Assembly: GCA_945925985.1 (NCBI GenBank)
Contig: CAMELV010000005.1
Span: forward strand, 1 to 64,000
Source of the DNA: Comamonas sp. lk
GTDB lineage: Bacteria; Pseudomonadota; Gammaproteobacteria; Burkholderiales; Burkholderiaceae_C
Direction: 5' to 3'
Length of the DNA stretch: 64,000 bases
Under the pieces are notes generated by a model. It saw nothing but the letters and a program-made list of their open reading frames with translations, was not told the DNA's origin and made no database searches. Each line of letters begins with the position of its first letter. Positions within the stretch are counted from its first letter, which is position 1. Below, piece after piece: positions 55,902 through 64,000 of this stretch. The translations under genes were made by a program, and so were the position numbers.

Positions 55902-57932
55902 ATGAGTGTCAAGGATGCGCTGGTGGTGTTCACGCCATCGGGTCGACGGGGTCGTTTCCCTGTGGGCACCCCGGTCTTGCAAGCCGCGCGTTCACTTGGC
56001 GTGGACATTGACTCGGTCTGTGGTGGCCGTGGCATTTGCGGCCGTTGCCAGGTCTTGGTTTCCGAAGGTGAATTTGCCAAACATGGCTTGGTGTCCCGCG
56101 TTGAAAACCTGTCTCCCTTCGGTGCGGTAGAACAGGAGTATTGCGCGACACAGTCCCTTGACGCTGGTCGGCGCCTGTCGTGCTCGGCCCAGTTACTCGG
56201 AGATGTGGTGATCGATGTGCCTTCGAGCAGCCAGGTTCACAAACAAGTGGTTCGCAAACAGGCCGAGGCGCATGACGTTGAGCTCGACCCCTTGATCCGC
56301 CTGCATTATGTGGAGGTTCAGCAGCCCGACATGCACGACCCGTCAGGTGACTTGCGCCGTCTCGAAGACGCCCTTGAATTCGAGTGGCGGCTGACCGAAC
56401 TGGCCTGTGACGTTATTGTGTTGCAGCAGTTGCAGGTCGCGTTACGTCAGGGTCAGTGGAAGGTCACGGTCGCAGTGCATGCGGGTCGACAGATCGTGGC
56501 GGTGTGGCCCGGCTTCAAAGAGCATGTGTATGGACTGGCGGTGGATGTCGGATCGACCACCATCGCCGCGCATTTGTGTGACCTGGCCTCCGGTGAGGTG
56601 GTCGCCTCGGCCGGCGTGATGAACCCGCAAATTCGCTTTGGCGAAGACCTGATGAGTCGGGTTTCTTACGTCATGATGAATCCCGGCGGTGAAAAAGAGA
56701 TGACCACTGCGGTTCGGGCTGCCTTGAATGAACTCGCGCAGGATGTGGCCACACAGGCCGGAATATCGACAGAGGATATTTTGGAGGCGACCTTCGTCGG
56801 GAATCCCATCATGCACCACCTGTTGCTGGGCATCAACCCTGTGGAGTTGGGCGGTGCTCCTTTTGCGCTAGCCACTGACCGAGCCATCACGCTGTGGGCG
56901 GTTGAGATTGATTTCCTGATTCACCGCAATGCCCGGATTTACGTGCTGCCCTGCATTGCCGGGCATGTTGGCGCTGATACTGCCGGCGTGATATTGGCCG
57001 AGCGCCCCGACCTGTCCGATAAGGTCAGCCTGCTGGTGGACGTTGGTACCAACGCCGAGATCGTCCTAGGCAACAACCAACGCATGCTGGCCTGTTCCAG
57101 CCCGACCGGGCCGGCCTTCGAAGGCGCCCAAATCAGCTGCGGTCAACGGGCCGCTCCAGGCGCTATTGAGCGGGTCCGTATCGACCCGGTGACCCTGGAG
57201 GCCCGGTTCAAGGTGATCGGTTGTGAGCTGTGGTCCGACGAGCCGGGTTTTGATGCAGCGGTGGCGGGTTCTGGGGTGACCGGTGTGTGCGGCTCAGGCA
57301 TCATTGAGGTGTTGGCAGAGATGTATCTGGCCGGCATCATTCGTCACGATGGCACGATCAGTGGTGAACTTGCCGTGCGCAATCCCCGCATTCAGGCAGA
57401 CGGTCGTACCTTTTCCTACGAGTTGTACCGGGCGACGGCCAACGCGCCTGCTCTGAAGGTGATGCAAAACGATGTCCGGGCCATCCAACTCGGCAAGGCG
57501 GCTCTCTATGCCGGGGTTCGTTTGCTGATGGAGCGCATGGGCATCGAGAAGGTTGATAGGATCCGCCTGGCCGGTGCCTTTGGCAGCCACATCGATGTCA
57601 AATACGCGATGGTGCTGGGCATGATTCCAGATTGTGAGCTTGAGCAGGTCAGTTCGGCCGGCAATGCAGCGGGTACCGGCGCGCGGATCGCCTTGTTGGA
57701 CCAACGCTCACGACGCGAGATTGAGCAACTGGTGCGCAGGGTCGAAAAGATCGAAACAGCGGTTGAACCCAGGTTCCAGGAGTTTTTCGTGGAAGCCATG
57801 GCGATTCCGCATTTGACGGCCCCCTTTGATTGTCTGCGCCGTGTGGTGACTTTGCCGGAGCGCATGGTTGTCGAGTCTGACAGCAGCGCACGCGGTCGGC
57901 GCGCTGCCAGGCGTACGGCAAAAGCCGACTGA
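55902..57932 (+). CDS. RamA/RACo-like ATP-dependent corrinoid reductive activase (ASKHA, 2Fe-2S)
   Basis: A 676-aa protein. The N-terminal ferredoxin domain holds a [2Fe-2S] site [11 protein letters not shown] with a later RRLSCSAQ (about 40-95). The linker is followed by an ASKHA ATPase core: [55 protein letters not shown] and [12 protein letters not shown]. The family uses ATP to reduce inactive Co(II) corrinoid to Co(I). GGAGGGG is 8 bases before ATG 55902. Upstream ATG 55887 is possible. It lies 31 bases after the methyltransferase gene. Confidence 0.92.
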   Translation: MSVKDALVVFTPSGRRGRFPVGTPVLQAARSLGVDIDSVCGGRGICGRCQVLVSEGEFAKHGLVSRVENLSPFGAVEQEYCATQSLDAGRRLSCSAQLLGDVVIDVPSSSQVHKQVVRKQAEAHDVELDPLIRLHYVEVQQPDMHDPSGDLRRLEDALEFEWRLTELACDVIVLQQLQVALRQGQWKVTVAVHAGRQIVAVWPGFKEHVYGLAVDVGSTTIAAHLCDLASGEVVASAGVMNPQIRFGEDLMSRVSYVMMNPGGEKEMTTAVRAALNELAQDVATQAGISTEDILEATFVGNPIMHHLLLGINPVELGGAPFALATDRAITLWAVEIDFLIHRNARIYVLPCIAGHVGADTAGVILAERPDLSDKVSLLVDVGTNAEIVLGNNQRMLACSSPTGPAFEGAQISCGQRAAPGAIERVRIDPVTLEARFKVIGCELWSDEPGFDAAVAGSGVTGVCGSGIIEVLAEMYLAGIIRHDGTISGELAVRNPRIQADGRTFSYELYRATANAPALKVMQNDVRAIQLGKAALYAGVRLLMERMGIEKVDRIRLAGAFGSHIDVKYAMVLGMIPDCELEQVSSAGNAAGTGARIALLDQRSRREIEQLVRRVEKIETAVEPRFQEFFVEAMAIPHLTAPFDCLRRVVTLPERMVVESDSSARGRRAARRTAKAD

Positions 57933-57948
57933 ACACGCGCATCAAAGC

Positions 57949-59409
57949 ATGAGCGAATCAGTGGCTCCAAGTTTTGTTGACGGCATGACGATGCAAGGTG
58001 GTGGTGAACGTTTTGAGACCTTCAACCCTGCTACCGGTCAAGTAATAGCCGCGGTTTGGGATGCTGTAGCGGCCGACGTCGAGGCCGCAGTGGCCAGCGC
58101 CCAGCGGGGGTTTGAGCAGTGGTCGACTTTCACAGCCACGGAGCGCGGCCGCATCCTGCGCCGCGCTGCGGATTTGCTGCGTCTGCGCAACCGCGAACTG
58201 GCTGAGCTGGAGGTTCGTGATTGCGGCAAGCCGATCCAGGAGGCCTTGGTGGTCGATGTTCAAAGCGGCGCCGACTGCCTTGAATTTTTCGCCGGTGCCG
58301 CAGCCACTCTGGCCGGCGCGCAGTACCCTTTGAAAAACGCATTCGCCTACACCCGGCGTGAGCCGCTCGGTGTCTGCGTCGGTATTGGCGCATGGAACTA
58401 CCCCCTGCAAATTGCCTGCTGGAAATCAGCGCCGGCATTGGCAGCCGGCAACGCCATGATCTTCAAGCCGTCCGAACTCACGCCGATGACGGCTGTGAAA
58501 CTGGCCGAGATCTACCTGGAAGCAGGCGTGCCACCCGGCGTTTTCAATGTCTTGCAGGGCCGTGGTCACACAGGGGCGCTGTTGGCGGCCCATCCGGGTG
58601 TGGCAAAGGTGTCGGTCACGGGCTCAGTGCCGACCGGCAAGCAGGTGATGCAGACCGCCGCGGGCACACTCAAGCGCGTCACCATGGAGCTTGGTGGCAA
58701 ATCACCGCTGATCGTGTTTGACGATGCTGATTTGGAGCAGGCAGTGGCCGCCGCCATGATGGGTAATTTTTACACTCAGGGCGAGGTCTGCACCAATTGC
58801 ACCCGGGTCTTTGTCCAGCGGGGCTTGGCTGAGCGGTTTTTGGCCAGACTCAAAGAGCGTACTGCCTTGCTTCGGGTCGGCGATCCAATGGATGAACTCA
58901 CCGAGGTGGGGGCTCTGATTTCCAAAGCCCATGCCGAGAAGGTCATGGCTTACATTGCCAGCGGCCAGGCAGAGGGCGCTACGCTCAGTTTTGGCGGGCA
59001 ACGTCTGGAAATACCTGGCTGCCCGGGCGGCGATTTTGTGGCGCCGACCATTTTTTCAGATTGCCAGGATGGAATGCGCATTGTGCGGGAGGAAATATTT
59101 GGCCCTGTTTTGTCTATGCTGGTGTTCGATGACGAAGATGAAGTCATCGCCCGCGCCAACAACACACGGTTCGGCTTGGCGGCCGGGGTGTTCACCAGCG
59201 ATATCTCCCGGGCCCACCGGGTCGTGGCCCGCCTGAAGGCTGGCATTTGCTGGATCAACAACTACAACATCACGCCTATCGAGATGCCTTTTGGTGGTGC
59301 AGCCGAGTCTGGTATTGGCCATGAGAACAGCATGGTCGCAATGGATCACTACACCCAATTGAAAACGGTCTATGTTGAGTTGGGTCAGGTCGCGTGCAGC
59401 TACCGTTGA
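57949..59409 (+). CDS. betB: Betaine aldehyde dehydrogenase
   Basis: A 486-aa NAD-dependent aldehyde dehydrogenase that oxidises betaine aldehyde to glycine betaine. The catalytic Cys is about residue 281 ([11 protein letters not shown]), the Glu is in [13 protein letters not shown], and the NAD region is [20 protein letters not shown] (20 residues). [13 protein letters not shown] is typical of BetB. Length matches E. coli BetB (490 aa). It is 16 bases after the activase gene and 17 before betA. Confidence 0.93.
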   Translation: MSESVAPSFVDGMTMQGGGERFETFNPATGQVIAAVWDAVAADVEAAVASAQRGFEQWSTFTATERGRILRRAADLLRLRNRELAELEVRDCGKPIQEALVVDVQSGADCLEFFAGAAATLAGAQYPLKNAFAYTRREPLGVCVGIGAWNYPLQIACWKSAPALAAGNAMIFKPSELTPMTAVKLAEIYLEAGVPPGVFNVLQGRGHTGALLAAHPGVAKVSVTGSVPTGKQVMQTAAGTLKRVTMELGGKSPLIVFDDADLEQAVAAAMMGNFYTQGEVCTNCTRVFVQRGLAERFLARLKERTALLRVGDPMDELTEVGALISKAHAEKVMAYIASGQAEGATLSFGGQRLEIPGCPGGDFVAPTIFSDCQDGMRIVREEIFGPVLSMLVFDDEDEVIARANNTRFGLAAGVFTSDISRAHRVVARLKAGICWINNYNITPIEMPFGGAAESGIGHENSMVAMDHYTQLKTVYVELGQVACSYR

Positions 59410-59426
59410 ACGGCTGATTCACGTTG

Positions 59427-61088
59427 ATGACAAGCTTCGACTACATCATTGTCGGCGCCGGCTCGGCGGGTTGCGTGCTGGCCAATCGGCTCAGTGAGGA
59501 CGGTGCCGCCAGCGTACTTCTGTTGGAGGCGGGCGCGCTGGACCACAGCCTATTTATTCATATGCCCTCGGCCTTGTCCTACCCGATGGCAAACCAGAAG
59601 TACACCTGGTTGTATGAGTCCGAAGCCGAACCCTACATGAATGGCCGTCGGATTCACTGTCCGCGGGGCCGTGTGATCGGCGGTTCTTCATCGATCAACG
59701 GCATGGTCTACATTCGTGGGCACGCCCTTGACTACGACGCTTGGGCCAATCGTGCGGGGCTAGAGAACTGGTCTTATGCCCATTGCCTGCCCTATTTCCG
59801 CAAGGCCGAGACCCGGGCTCAGGGTGGTGACGCCTACCGGGGCGATGCGGGACCGCTGCATGTGAGCACCGGTGCCTGCGGTAACCCGCTTTACGGCGCC
59901 TTTATTGAGGCCGGCAAGCAAGCGGGCTATCCCTATACCGGTGATATGAATGGTTACCAGCAAGAAGGACTGGGGCCGATGGATATGACGGTTCACAAAG
60001 GTCGGCGCTGGAGTACAGCGATGGCCTATTTGCGCCCCGCCTGGAAACGCAAGAACTTGACACTGCAAATGCGCAGCCTGGTGACTCGGGTGATGTTCGA
60101 AGGTGAGACATCGCGGCGAGCGGTTGGCGTTGAAGTGGTTTACGAGGGTCAATTGCAGCAACTTCGGGCTGCCAAAGAAGTGATATTGGCCGGAGGTGCC
60201 ATCAATTCGCCGCAGTTGCTCAAATTGTCAGGGATTGGCCAACCCAAGGAACTGCAACCTCTGGGCATTGCCCTGACGGCGCCGTTAGCCGGGGTGGGTG
60301 AGAACCTACAGGATCATCTGGAGACCTATGTGCAGTTCGAGTGCACCCAGCCAATCACCCTGTTTTCTGCGCTCAAACCGCTCAACAAGCTCAAGATTGG
60401 TTTGGAGTGGTTGTTGTTCAGCTCTGGTCTTGGTGCCACCAACCATTTTGAGTCGGGTGGTTTCATTCGCAGCGAAGCCGGTGTGCGGCACCCCGACCTG
60501 CAGTACCATTTTTTACCGATGGCGGTGCGTTATGACGGCAAGTCGCCGGCCACCTGTCATGGTTTTCAGGCCCATGTTGGTCCGATGCGGCCGACCAGTC
60601 GGGGCCATGTTCGCTTGCGTGACGCCAAGGCAACCACTGCGCCCAGCATATTGTTCAATTACATGAGCACAGAGCAGGATCGCAAAGAAATGCGGGCTGC
60701 CGTGCGCCTGACACGCGAAATTTTTCAGCAAACGGCCTTTGACGCTTACCGTGGCGCCGAGTTGTCGCCCGGCATCCGGGTGCAAAGCGATGACGATATC
60801 GATGCGCACATCCGTGCCAATGCCGAGACCGCCTACCACCCTTCGGGCACCTGCCGTATGGGGACGGATGACAGGGCGGTTACCGATGGTCAGGGGCGGG
60901 TTCATGGCGTTGAGCGCCTGCGCGTCGTCGACGCGTCCCTGATGCCGCGTGTCGTTAGCGGCAATCTCAACGCCCCCACCATCATGATGGCTGAGAAACT
61001 CTCCGATGCGATTCGTGGCCGCGCACCGATGCCGACGGCGGTCGTGCCTGTGTTCGAGCATCCGAATTACATGGCTGTCCAGCGCTGA
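59427..61088 (+). CDS. betA: Choline dehydrogenase (GMC oxidoreductase)
   Basis: A 553-aa FAD enzyme of the GMC family that oxidises choline to betaine aldehyde and further to betaine, membrane-associated in relatives. The FAD motif is YIIVGAGSAGCVLANRLSED (20 residues), GMC signature 1 is RGRVIGGSSSINGMVYIRGH (20 residues), and the C-terminal catalytic His471 is in AYHPSGTCRMG. Length is close to E. coli BetA (556 aa). ATG 59427 fits the N-terminus (MTSFDYIIVGAGS). Confidence 0.94.
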   Translation: MTSFDYIIVGAGSAGCVLANRLSEDGAASVLLLEAGALDHSLFIHMPSALSYPMANQKYTWLYESEAEPYMNGRRIHCPRGRVIGGSSSINGMVYIRGHALDYDAWANRAGLENWSYAHCLPYFRKAETRAQGGDAYRGDAGPLHVSTGACGNPLYGAFIEAGKQAGYPYTGDMNGYQQEGLGPMDMTVHKGRRWSTAMAYLRPAWKRKNLTLQMRSLVTRVMFEGETSRRAVGVEVVYEGQLQQLRAAKEVILAGGAINSPQLLKLSGIGQPKELQPLGIALTAPLAGVGENLQDHLETYVQFECTQPITLFSALKPLNKLKIGLEWLLFSSGLGATNHFESGGFIRSEAGVRHPDLQYHFLPMAVRYDGKSPATCHGFQAHVGPMRPTSRGHVRLRDAKATTAPSILFNYMSTEQDRKEMRAAVRLTREIFQQTAFDAYRGAELSPGIRVQSDDDIDAHIRANAETAYHPSGTCRMGTDDRAVTDGQGRVHGVERLRVVDASLMPRVVSGNLNAPTIMMAEKLSDAIRGRAPMPTAVVPVFEHPNYMAVQR

Positions 61089-61099
61089 CCGGCTCTGCT

Positions 61100-62134
61100 A
61101 TGGCGAACAATCAGTCGGACCCTTCTGAGCGCCAAGTGATCGAGCAACTGCTCGCCCGCTGGCCGCTGGCGGCGCGGTCCCGTTTGGTGGCATTGATCGA
61201 GAGACATGCGCACCAGGGTGCTTTTGCCATCTTTGACGCGGACAACACCAGCTACCAGCATGACCTGCTGGGCGCATTGCTGCCCTTTATGGAAAACAAG
61301 GGTATCTTGACCCGGGACACCATGCCGCCGTCGCTGGCCTTGATCCCGTTTCAAGACATTCCAGGTCGTCGCGAGACATTGCATGCTTACTACCAGCGCC
61401 TGTGTGAACTGGACGATCAGATCTCTTACCCCTGGGCTTCTCAGATTTTTTCAGGTTTTACTCTGCGTGAACTGAAAATCGAGCTTGATGATCTGCTGTC
61501 TGGCACACCGCCCATTCCGGTCCAGTCATGGGTTAATGGTGCGCTTCAAAACGCATTCGTACAGCGGCCCCGCGTGCTACCCGGGCAGCAAGCCTTGTAC
61601 CAGGCTTTGATGCAGCATGGCATTGAGGTGTTTGTGGTCAGCGCTGCCAGTGAAGAGCTGGTGCGCATGGTGCTGGCGGATCCGCACTATGGCTACGGCG
61701 TCAAACCCGAAAATGTCATCGGGGTGTCCTTGCTGCTGAAGGACCGGCAGACCGGTCAATTGACAACGGCCCGAAAGCAGATCAAGAACGGCTGCTATCA
61801 GCCCGTTGACTTGCTCGATCATGAGTTGACACCGACCCTGTGGGCTCCTTTGCCCTGGTACGAAGGCAAGCAGGCTGCTATTCACACCTATGTTCACCGT
61901 TGGAAGCGACCCATTTTGGTGGCCGGCGATACACCGGCCAGCGACGGGCCGATGTTGTTCCGCAGCGCCCATGTGGAACAGGGTGCATTGCGGCTTTTCG
62001 TGTCACGAACAGAGCGTCATTTTGAAACCATGGCGGCATTGCGTGACGACCATGCTGCGGAGCAATTGGCGCACGGCCTGAGCGTGACCGCCCACGACAA
62101 CTGGCTTGTGGTCCAGCCGCATGAGATCGGGTAA
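61100..62134 (+). CDS. HAD phosphatase, PchP-like (phosphorylcholine phosphatase)
   Basis: A 344-aa HAD hydrolase. Motif I is FAIFDADNTSYQHDLL (about residue 42), motif II Ser is in VFVVSAASEELVRM, the Lys is in PWYEGKQAAI, and motif IV is LVAGDTPASDGPML. The string LLPFMENKGILTRDTM and FSGFTLRELKIELDDLL closely recall Pseudomonas PchP (from memory), which releases choline from phosphocholine. Unlike that periplasmic enzyme, I see no signal peptide, so this one may work in the cytoplasm. It follows betA by 11 bases. Confidence 0.82.
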   Translation: MANNQSDPSERQVIEQLLARWPLAARSRLVALIERHAHQGAFAIFDADNTSYQHDLLGALLPFMENKGILTRDTMPPSLALIPFQDIPGRRETLHAYYQRLCELDDQISYPWASQIFSGFTLRELKIELDDLLSGTPPIPVQSWVNGALQNAFVQRPRVLPGQQALYQALMQHGIEVFVVSAASEELVRMVLADPHYGYGVKPENVIGVSLLLKDRQTGQLTTARKQIKNGCYQPVDLLDHELTPTLWAPLPWYEGKQAAIHTYVHRWKRPILVAGDTPASDGPMLFRSAHVEQGALRLFVSRTERHFETMAALRDDHAAEQLAHGLSVTAHDNWLVVQPHEIG

Positions 62135-62193
62135 AGTCGGCACGCTGGGTCATCGGCCCTGTCTTCTACCTAATTCCTACGACTACTGCGACC

Positions 62194-63258
62194 ATGTCCG
62201 AACCCTCCAACAACCGGTTTTCAAGCCTGTTAGCCTCCCGTCCTTGGTTGCTGGCAGATGGCGCCACCGGCAGTAACTTGTTTGACGTGGGCCTGATGTC
62301 CGGCGATGCCCCCGAGCTTTGGAACATTGACCACCCTGACCGCATCAGGGCGCTCCACCAAGGCTTTGTCGAGGCCGGTGCCGACATCATTCTCACCAAC
62401 AGCTTTGGCGGCACCACCTACCGACTGAAGCTGCACAACGCTCAAACCCGGGTGGCAGAGATCAATCTAGCGGCTGCCCGTTTGGCCAGGCAAGTTGCCG
62501 ATGCCAGCGGTCGCGTGGTGGCGGTGGCCGGTAGCATGGGGCCTACGGGCGAAATCATGGAACCCATCGGGCCATTGAGCTTCGAGTTGGCGAAAGAGGC
62601 TTTCGCCGAACAAGCCAGAAGTCTGGCCGAAGGTGGGGCGGACGTCCTTTGGCTGGAAACTATGTCCTCCAAGGAAGAGGTCGAGGCGGCCGTGGCTGGG
62701 GCGGCCACTGTGGGCCTGCCCATTGTGTGCACGCTGAGTTTTGACACCAATGGTCGCACCATGATGGGTATTTCGCCCAGTGACTTTGCCGGGCTAGAGA
62801 AAACCTTCACGCCGCGCCTGGCTGCCTGCGGCACCAATTGCGGGACGGGCGCGTCTGAATTGGTGGCCTGCATCCACAACTTGGCTGAGGCGATGGGGCC
62901 AGAAGTGGTGTTGGTTGCCAAAGGCAACTGCGGTATTCCCCAGTATGTCGACGGTGCCATCTGCTACAACGGCACGCCCGAACTGATGGCCGTGTACGCC
63001 AAAATGGCGCTTGATGCAGGCGCTCGCATCATCGGGGGCTGCTGCGGCACCACTGCCAGGCATCTGCGCGCGATGCGTGAGGCGCTTGACAGCCATACGC
63101 GCGGCATTAGCCCAGCGCTTGAAGCCATTGTTAGCCAGTTGGGTGATGTTTCAACGGGCGCCCGTGCGCAATGGGGTGGCGAGCAAAGTCGCTTGGGTGG
63201 TGCTGCGCCCGGCGCCAACCTGGCGCGCGGGCGTGGCCGGCGATCGGGCGGCGCCTGA
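62194..63258 (+). CDS. Betaine-homocysteine S-methyltransferase family protein
   Basis: A 354-aa TIM-barrel methyltransferase (PF02574-type, as in BHMT and the Hcy module of MetH). The zinc Cys ligands are Cys216 (CGTNCGTGASEL) and Cys283/284 (IGGCCGTTARH). LLADGATGSNLFDVGL and TNSFGGTTYRLKLHNA are typical. The C-terminal 45 residues are Gly/Ala/Arg rich. Family members move a methyl group to homocysteine from betaine or, in MetH, from methylcobalamin. Position at the end of a corrinoid operon leaves both options open. It is 59 bases after the phosphatase gene. Confidence 0.9.
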   Translation: MSEPSNNRFSSLLASRPWLLADGATGSNLFDVGLMSGDAPELWNIDHPDRIRALHQGFVEAGADIILTNSFGGTTYRLKLHNAQTRVAEINLAAARLARQVADASGRVVAVAGSMGPTGEIMEPIGPLSFELAKEAFAEQARSLAEGGADVLWLETMSSKEEVEAAVAGAATVGLPIVCTLSFDTNGRTMMGISPSDFAGLEKTFTPRLAACGTNCGTGASELVACIHNLAEAMGPEVVLVAKGNCGIPQYVDGAICYNGTPELMAVYAKMALDAGARIIGGCCGTTARHLRAMREALDSHTRGISPALEAIVSQLGDVSTGARAQWGGEQSRLGGAAPGANLARGRGRRSGGA

Positions 63259-63259
63259 G

Positions 63260-64000
63260 CTAAAGTAAGTTGCGTTTGATTTTTTTGTCCCATTCTCGCA
63301 CCAGAACTTTGGTGTCGCCTTCGTAGGCTTCAAGCCGACCCGTGACATGCCAATGGGTGGCCGTGGCGGTCATGGTCGAGTAGGTCTCGGTCCGCACTTT
63401 CCACTCGCCACGCGAGGTCTCTGTGGACCAATGGCACTCTTGCCGGGCGGATAAAGGATCGGCGGGCAGTATGCTGTACGACTCACGACCACAGCCCCAG
63501 GTGCACAACCCGTGCTCGTCGATCACGTTTCGGCCAAAGTCATCAACGATGCTCATGCGGCGCTCGCCGGTACGCTGGTCCACCAGCAATTCCCGCTTGT
63601 TCCACGGCTTGTCCAGCACGGTCAGCTTGACGGCAGGTGCCGCTTCTGCCGGGGCAAAAACGGGCGCCTTTTCATTGCGGCTGGGTTTGCGGACTGGCAC
63701 ATCGATGTGGCTCGCCCCAGTCTGTACGGTCAGCGTCACCGGTTCGGGGGCTGGCCAGATCAACGGCCAGTAGCTGGTTGAAATCGAAACCCGCAGGCGG
63801 TGGCCCTTGGGGATGCGGTAGGCCACGTCATCGAGTTGGATTTTCAGCGTGTAGGTTTTGCCTGGCTCTAGGGCTTCAGGGTGTTCGTGACTGTCGCGAT
63901 GGCACAGATTGGCCACGGCGTAAGTCAGGCGGGACACCGCGCCATCTGGCCATACCGCGTTCAGTCTTACGGCTGCCACTGCCACTGGCCTGTTGGCGCT
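63260..64000 (-). CDS. CocE/NonD-type hydrolase, C-terminal part only
   Basis: The frame is open to the right edge, so the N-terminal catalytic alpha/beta-hydrolase domain lies outside. What remains is the C-terminal jelly-roll of the X-Pro dipeptidyl-peptidase/CocE type: VAAVRLNAVWPDGAVSRLTY, PGKTYTLKIQLDDVAYRIPK and GHRLRVSISTSYWPLIWPAP. The listed GTG at 63985 is not the true start. Family enzymes hydrolyse esters or amides; the substrate is unknown. It is convergent with the BHMT-family gene, with the two stops abutting. Confidence 0.75.
   Translation of the reverse strand, partial: SANRPVAVAAVRLNAVWPDGAVSRLTYAVANLCHRDSHEHPEALEPGKTYTLKIQLDDVAYRIPKGHRLRVSISTSYWPLIWPAPEPVTLTVQTGASHIDVPVRKPSRNEKAPVFAPAEAAPAVKLTVLDKPWNKRELLVDQRTGERRMSIVDDFGRNVIDEHGLCTWGCGRESYSILPADPLSARQECHWSTETSRGEWKVRTETYSTMTATATHWHVTGRLEAYEGDTKVLVREWDKKIKRNLL

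Noticed and set aside
1..64000. CRISPR arrays, insertion sequences, prophage or integrase genes, tRNA or rRNA genes
   Set aside because: No regularly spaced repeats, transposase or integrase motifs, or cloverleaf-like sequence were seen in the gaps.

Overview
The window looks like a chromosomal segment of a betaproteobacterium of the order Burkholderiales, most likely family Comamonadaceae (Rhodoferax/Polaromonas-like). This rests on gene order (rpoE-rseA-rseB-degQ-lepA-lepB-rnc-era-recO-pdxJ-acpS-nagZ; accD-trpA-trpB-trpF-truA-fimV-asd-leuB-leuD-leuC; gltA-sdhEBADC-gntR/mdh-citE-acnB), high GC, and family-typical short intergenic hairpins. That placement is inference from gene content, not a database result. 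I see no tRNA, rRNA, CRISPR array, insertion sequence or prophage.

Layout. 1-12.3 kb (+): the sigma-E envelope-stress module, translation, secretion and RNA-processing genes, then recO, pdxJ, acpS and nagZ. About 500 bases without a protein gene before lepA hold a strong orphan terminator and a candidate small RNA. 12.3-13.9 kb: a small conserved ORF, a SUI1/YciH factor, and a 277-bp imperfect palindrome made of two diverged inverted copies of a 94-bp element. 13.4-27.4 kb (mostly -): ygjP-like peptidase, lysS, accD, tryptophan genes, truA, fimV, asd and leucine genes, with an entericidin-like lipoprotein between leuC and leuD. 27.5-38.5 kb: a TCA cluster (citrate synthase, succinate dehydrogenase and its assembly factor, a GntR regulator with a palindromic operator, malate dehydrogenase, a CitE-like lyase, aconitase B). 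38.6-39.2 kb: a decayed PiT phosphate-transporter remnant. 39.2-49.5 kb: housekeeping genes including rpsP-rimM-trmD-rplS, a CoA-pyrophosphatase-type Nudix protein, rsgA, an M48 protease, orn and a RhlE-like helicase.

49.6-63.3 kb is the most interesting part: a choline/glycine-betaine and corrinoid/folate one-carbon locus. It has a GbdR-like GlxA/AraC regulator and a divergent purU. A tightly packed operon follows: free-standing corrinoid protein, DUF1638 protein, small 'virulence factor' family protein, MetV-like zinc protein, MTHFR, methyl-THF:corrinoid methyltransferase, RamA/RACo-like reductive activase, betaine aldehyde dehydrogenase, choline dehydrogenase, PchP-like phosphorylcholine phosphatase and a BHMT-family methyltransferase. 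Together these genes could take phosphocholine to choline to betaine, then move a methyl group through corrinoid to tetrahydrofolate and oxidise it to formate. The BHMT-like, pterin-binding, corrinoid and reactivation parts also read as a methionine synthase (MetH) split into separate proteins. No MttB-type methyltransferase lies in the window, so the first methyl-transfer step is the open question. The right edge cuts a CocE/NonD-type hydrolase gene.
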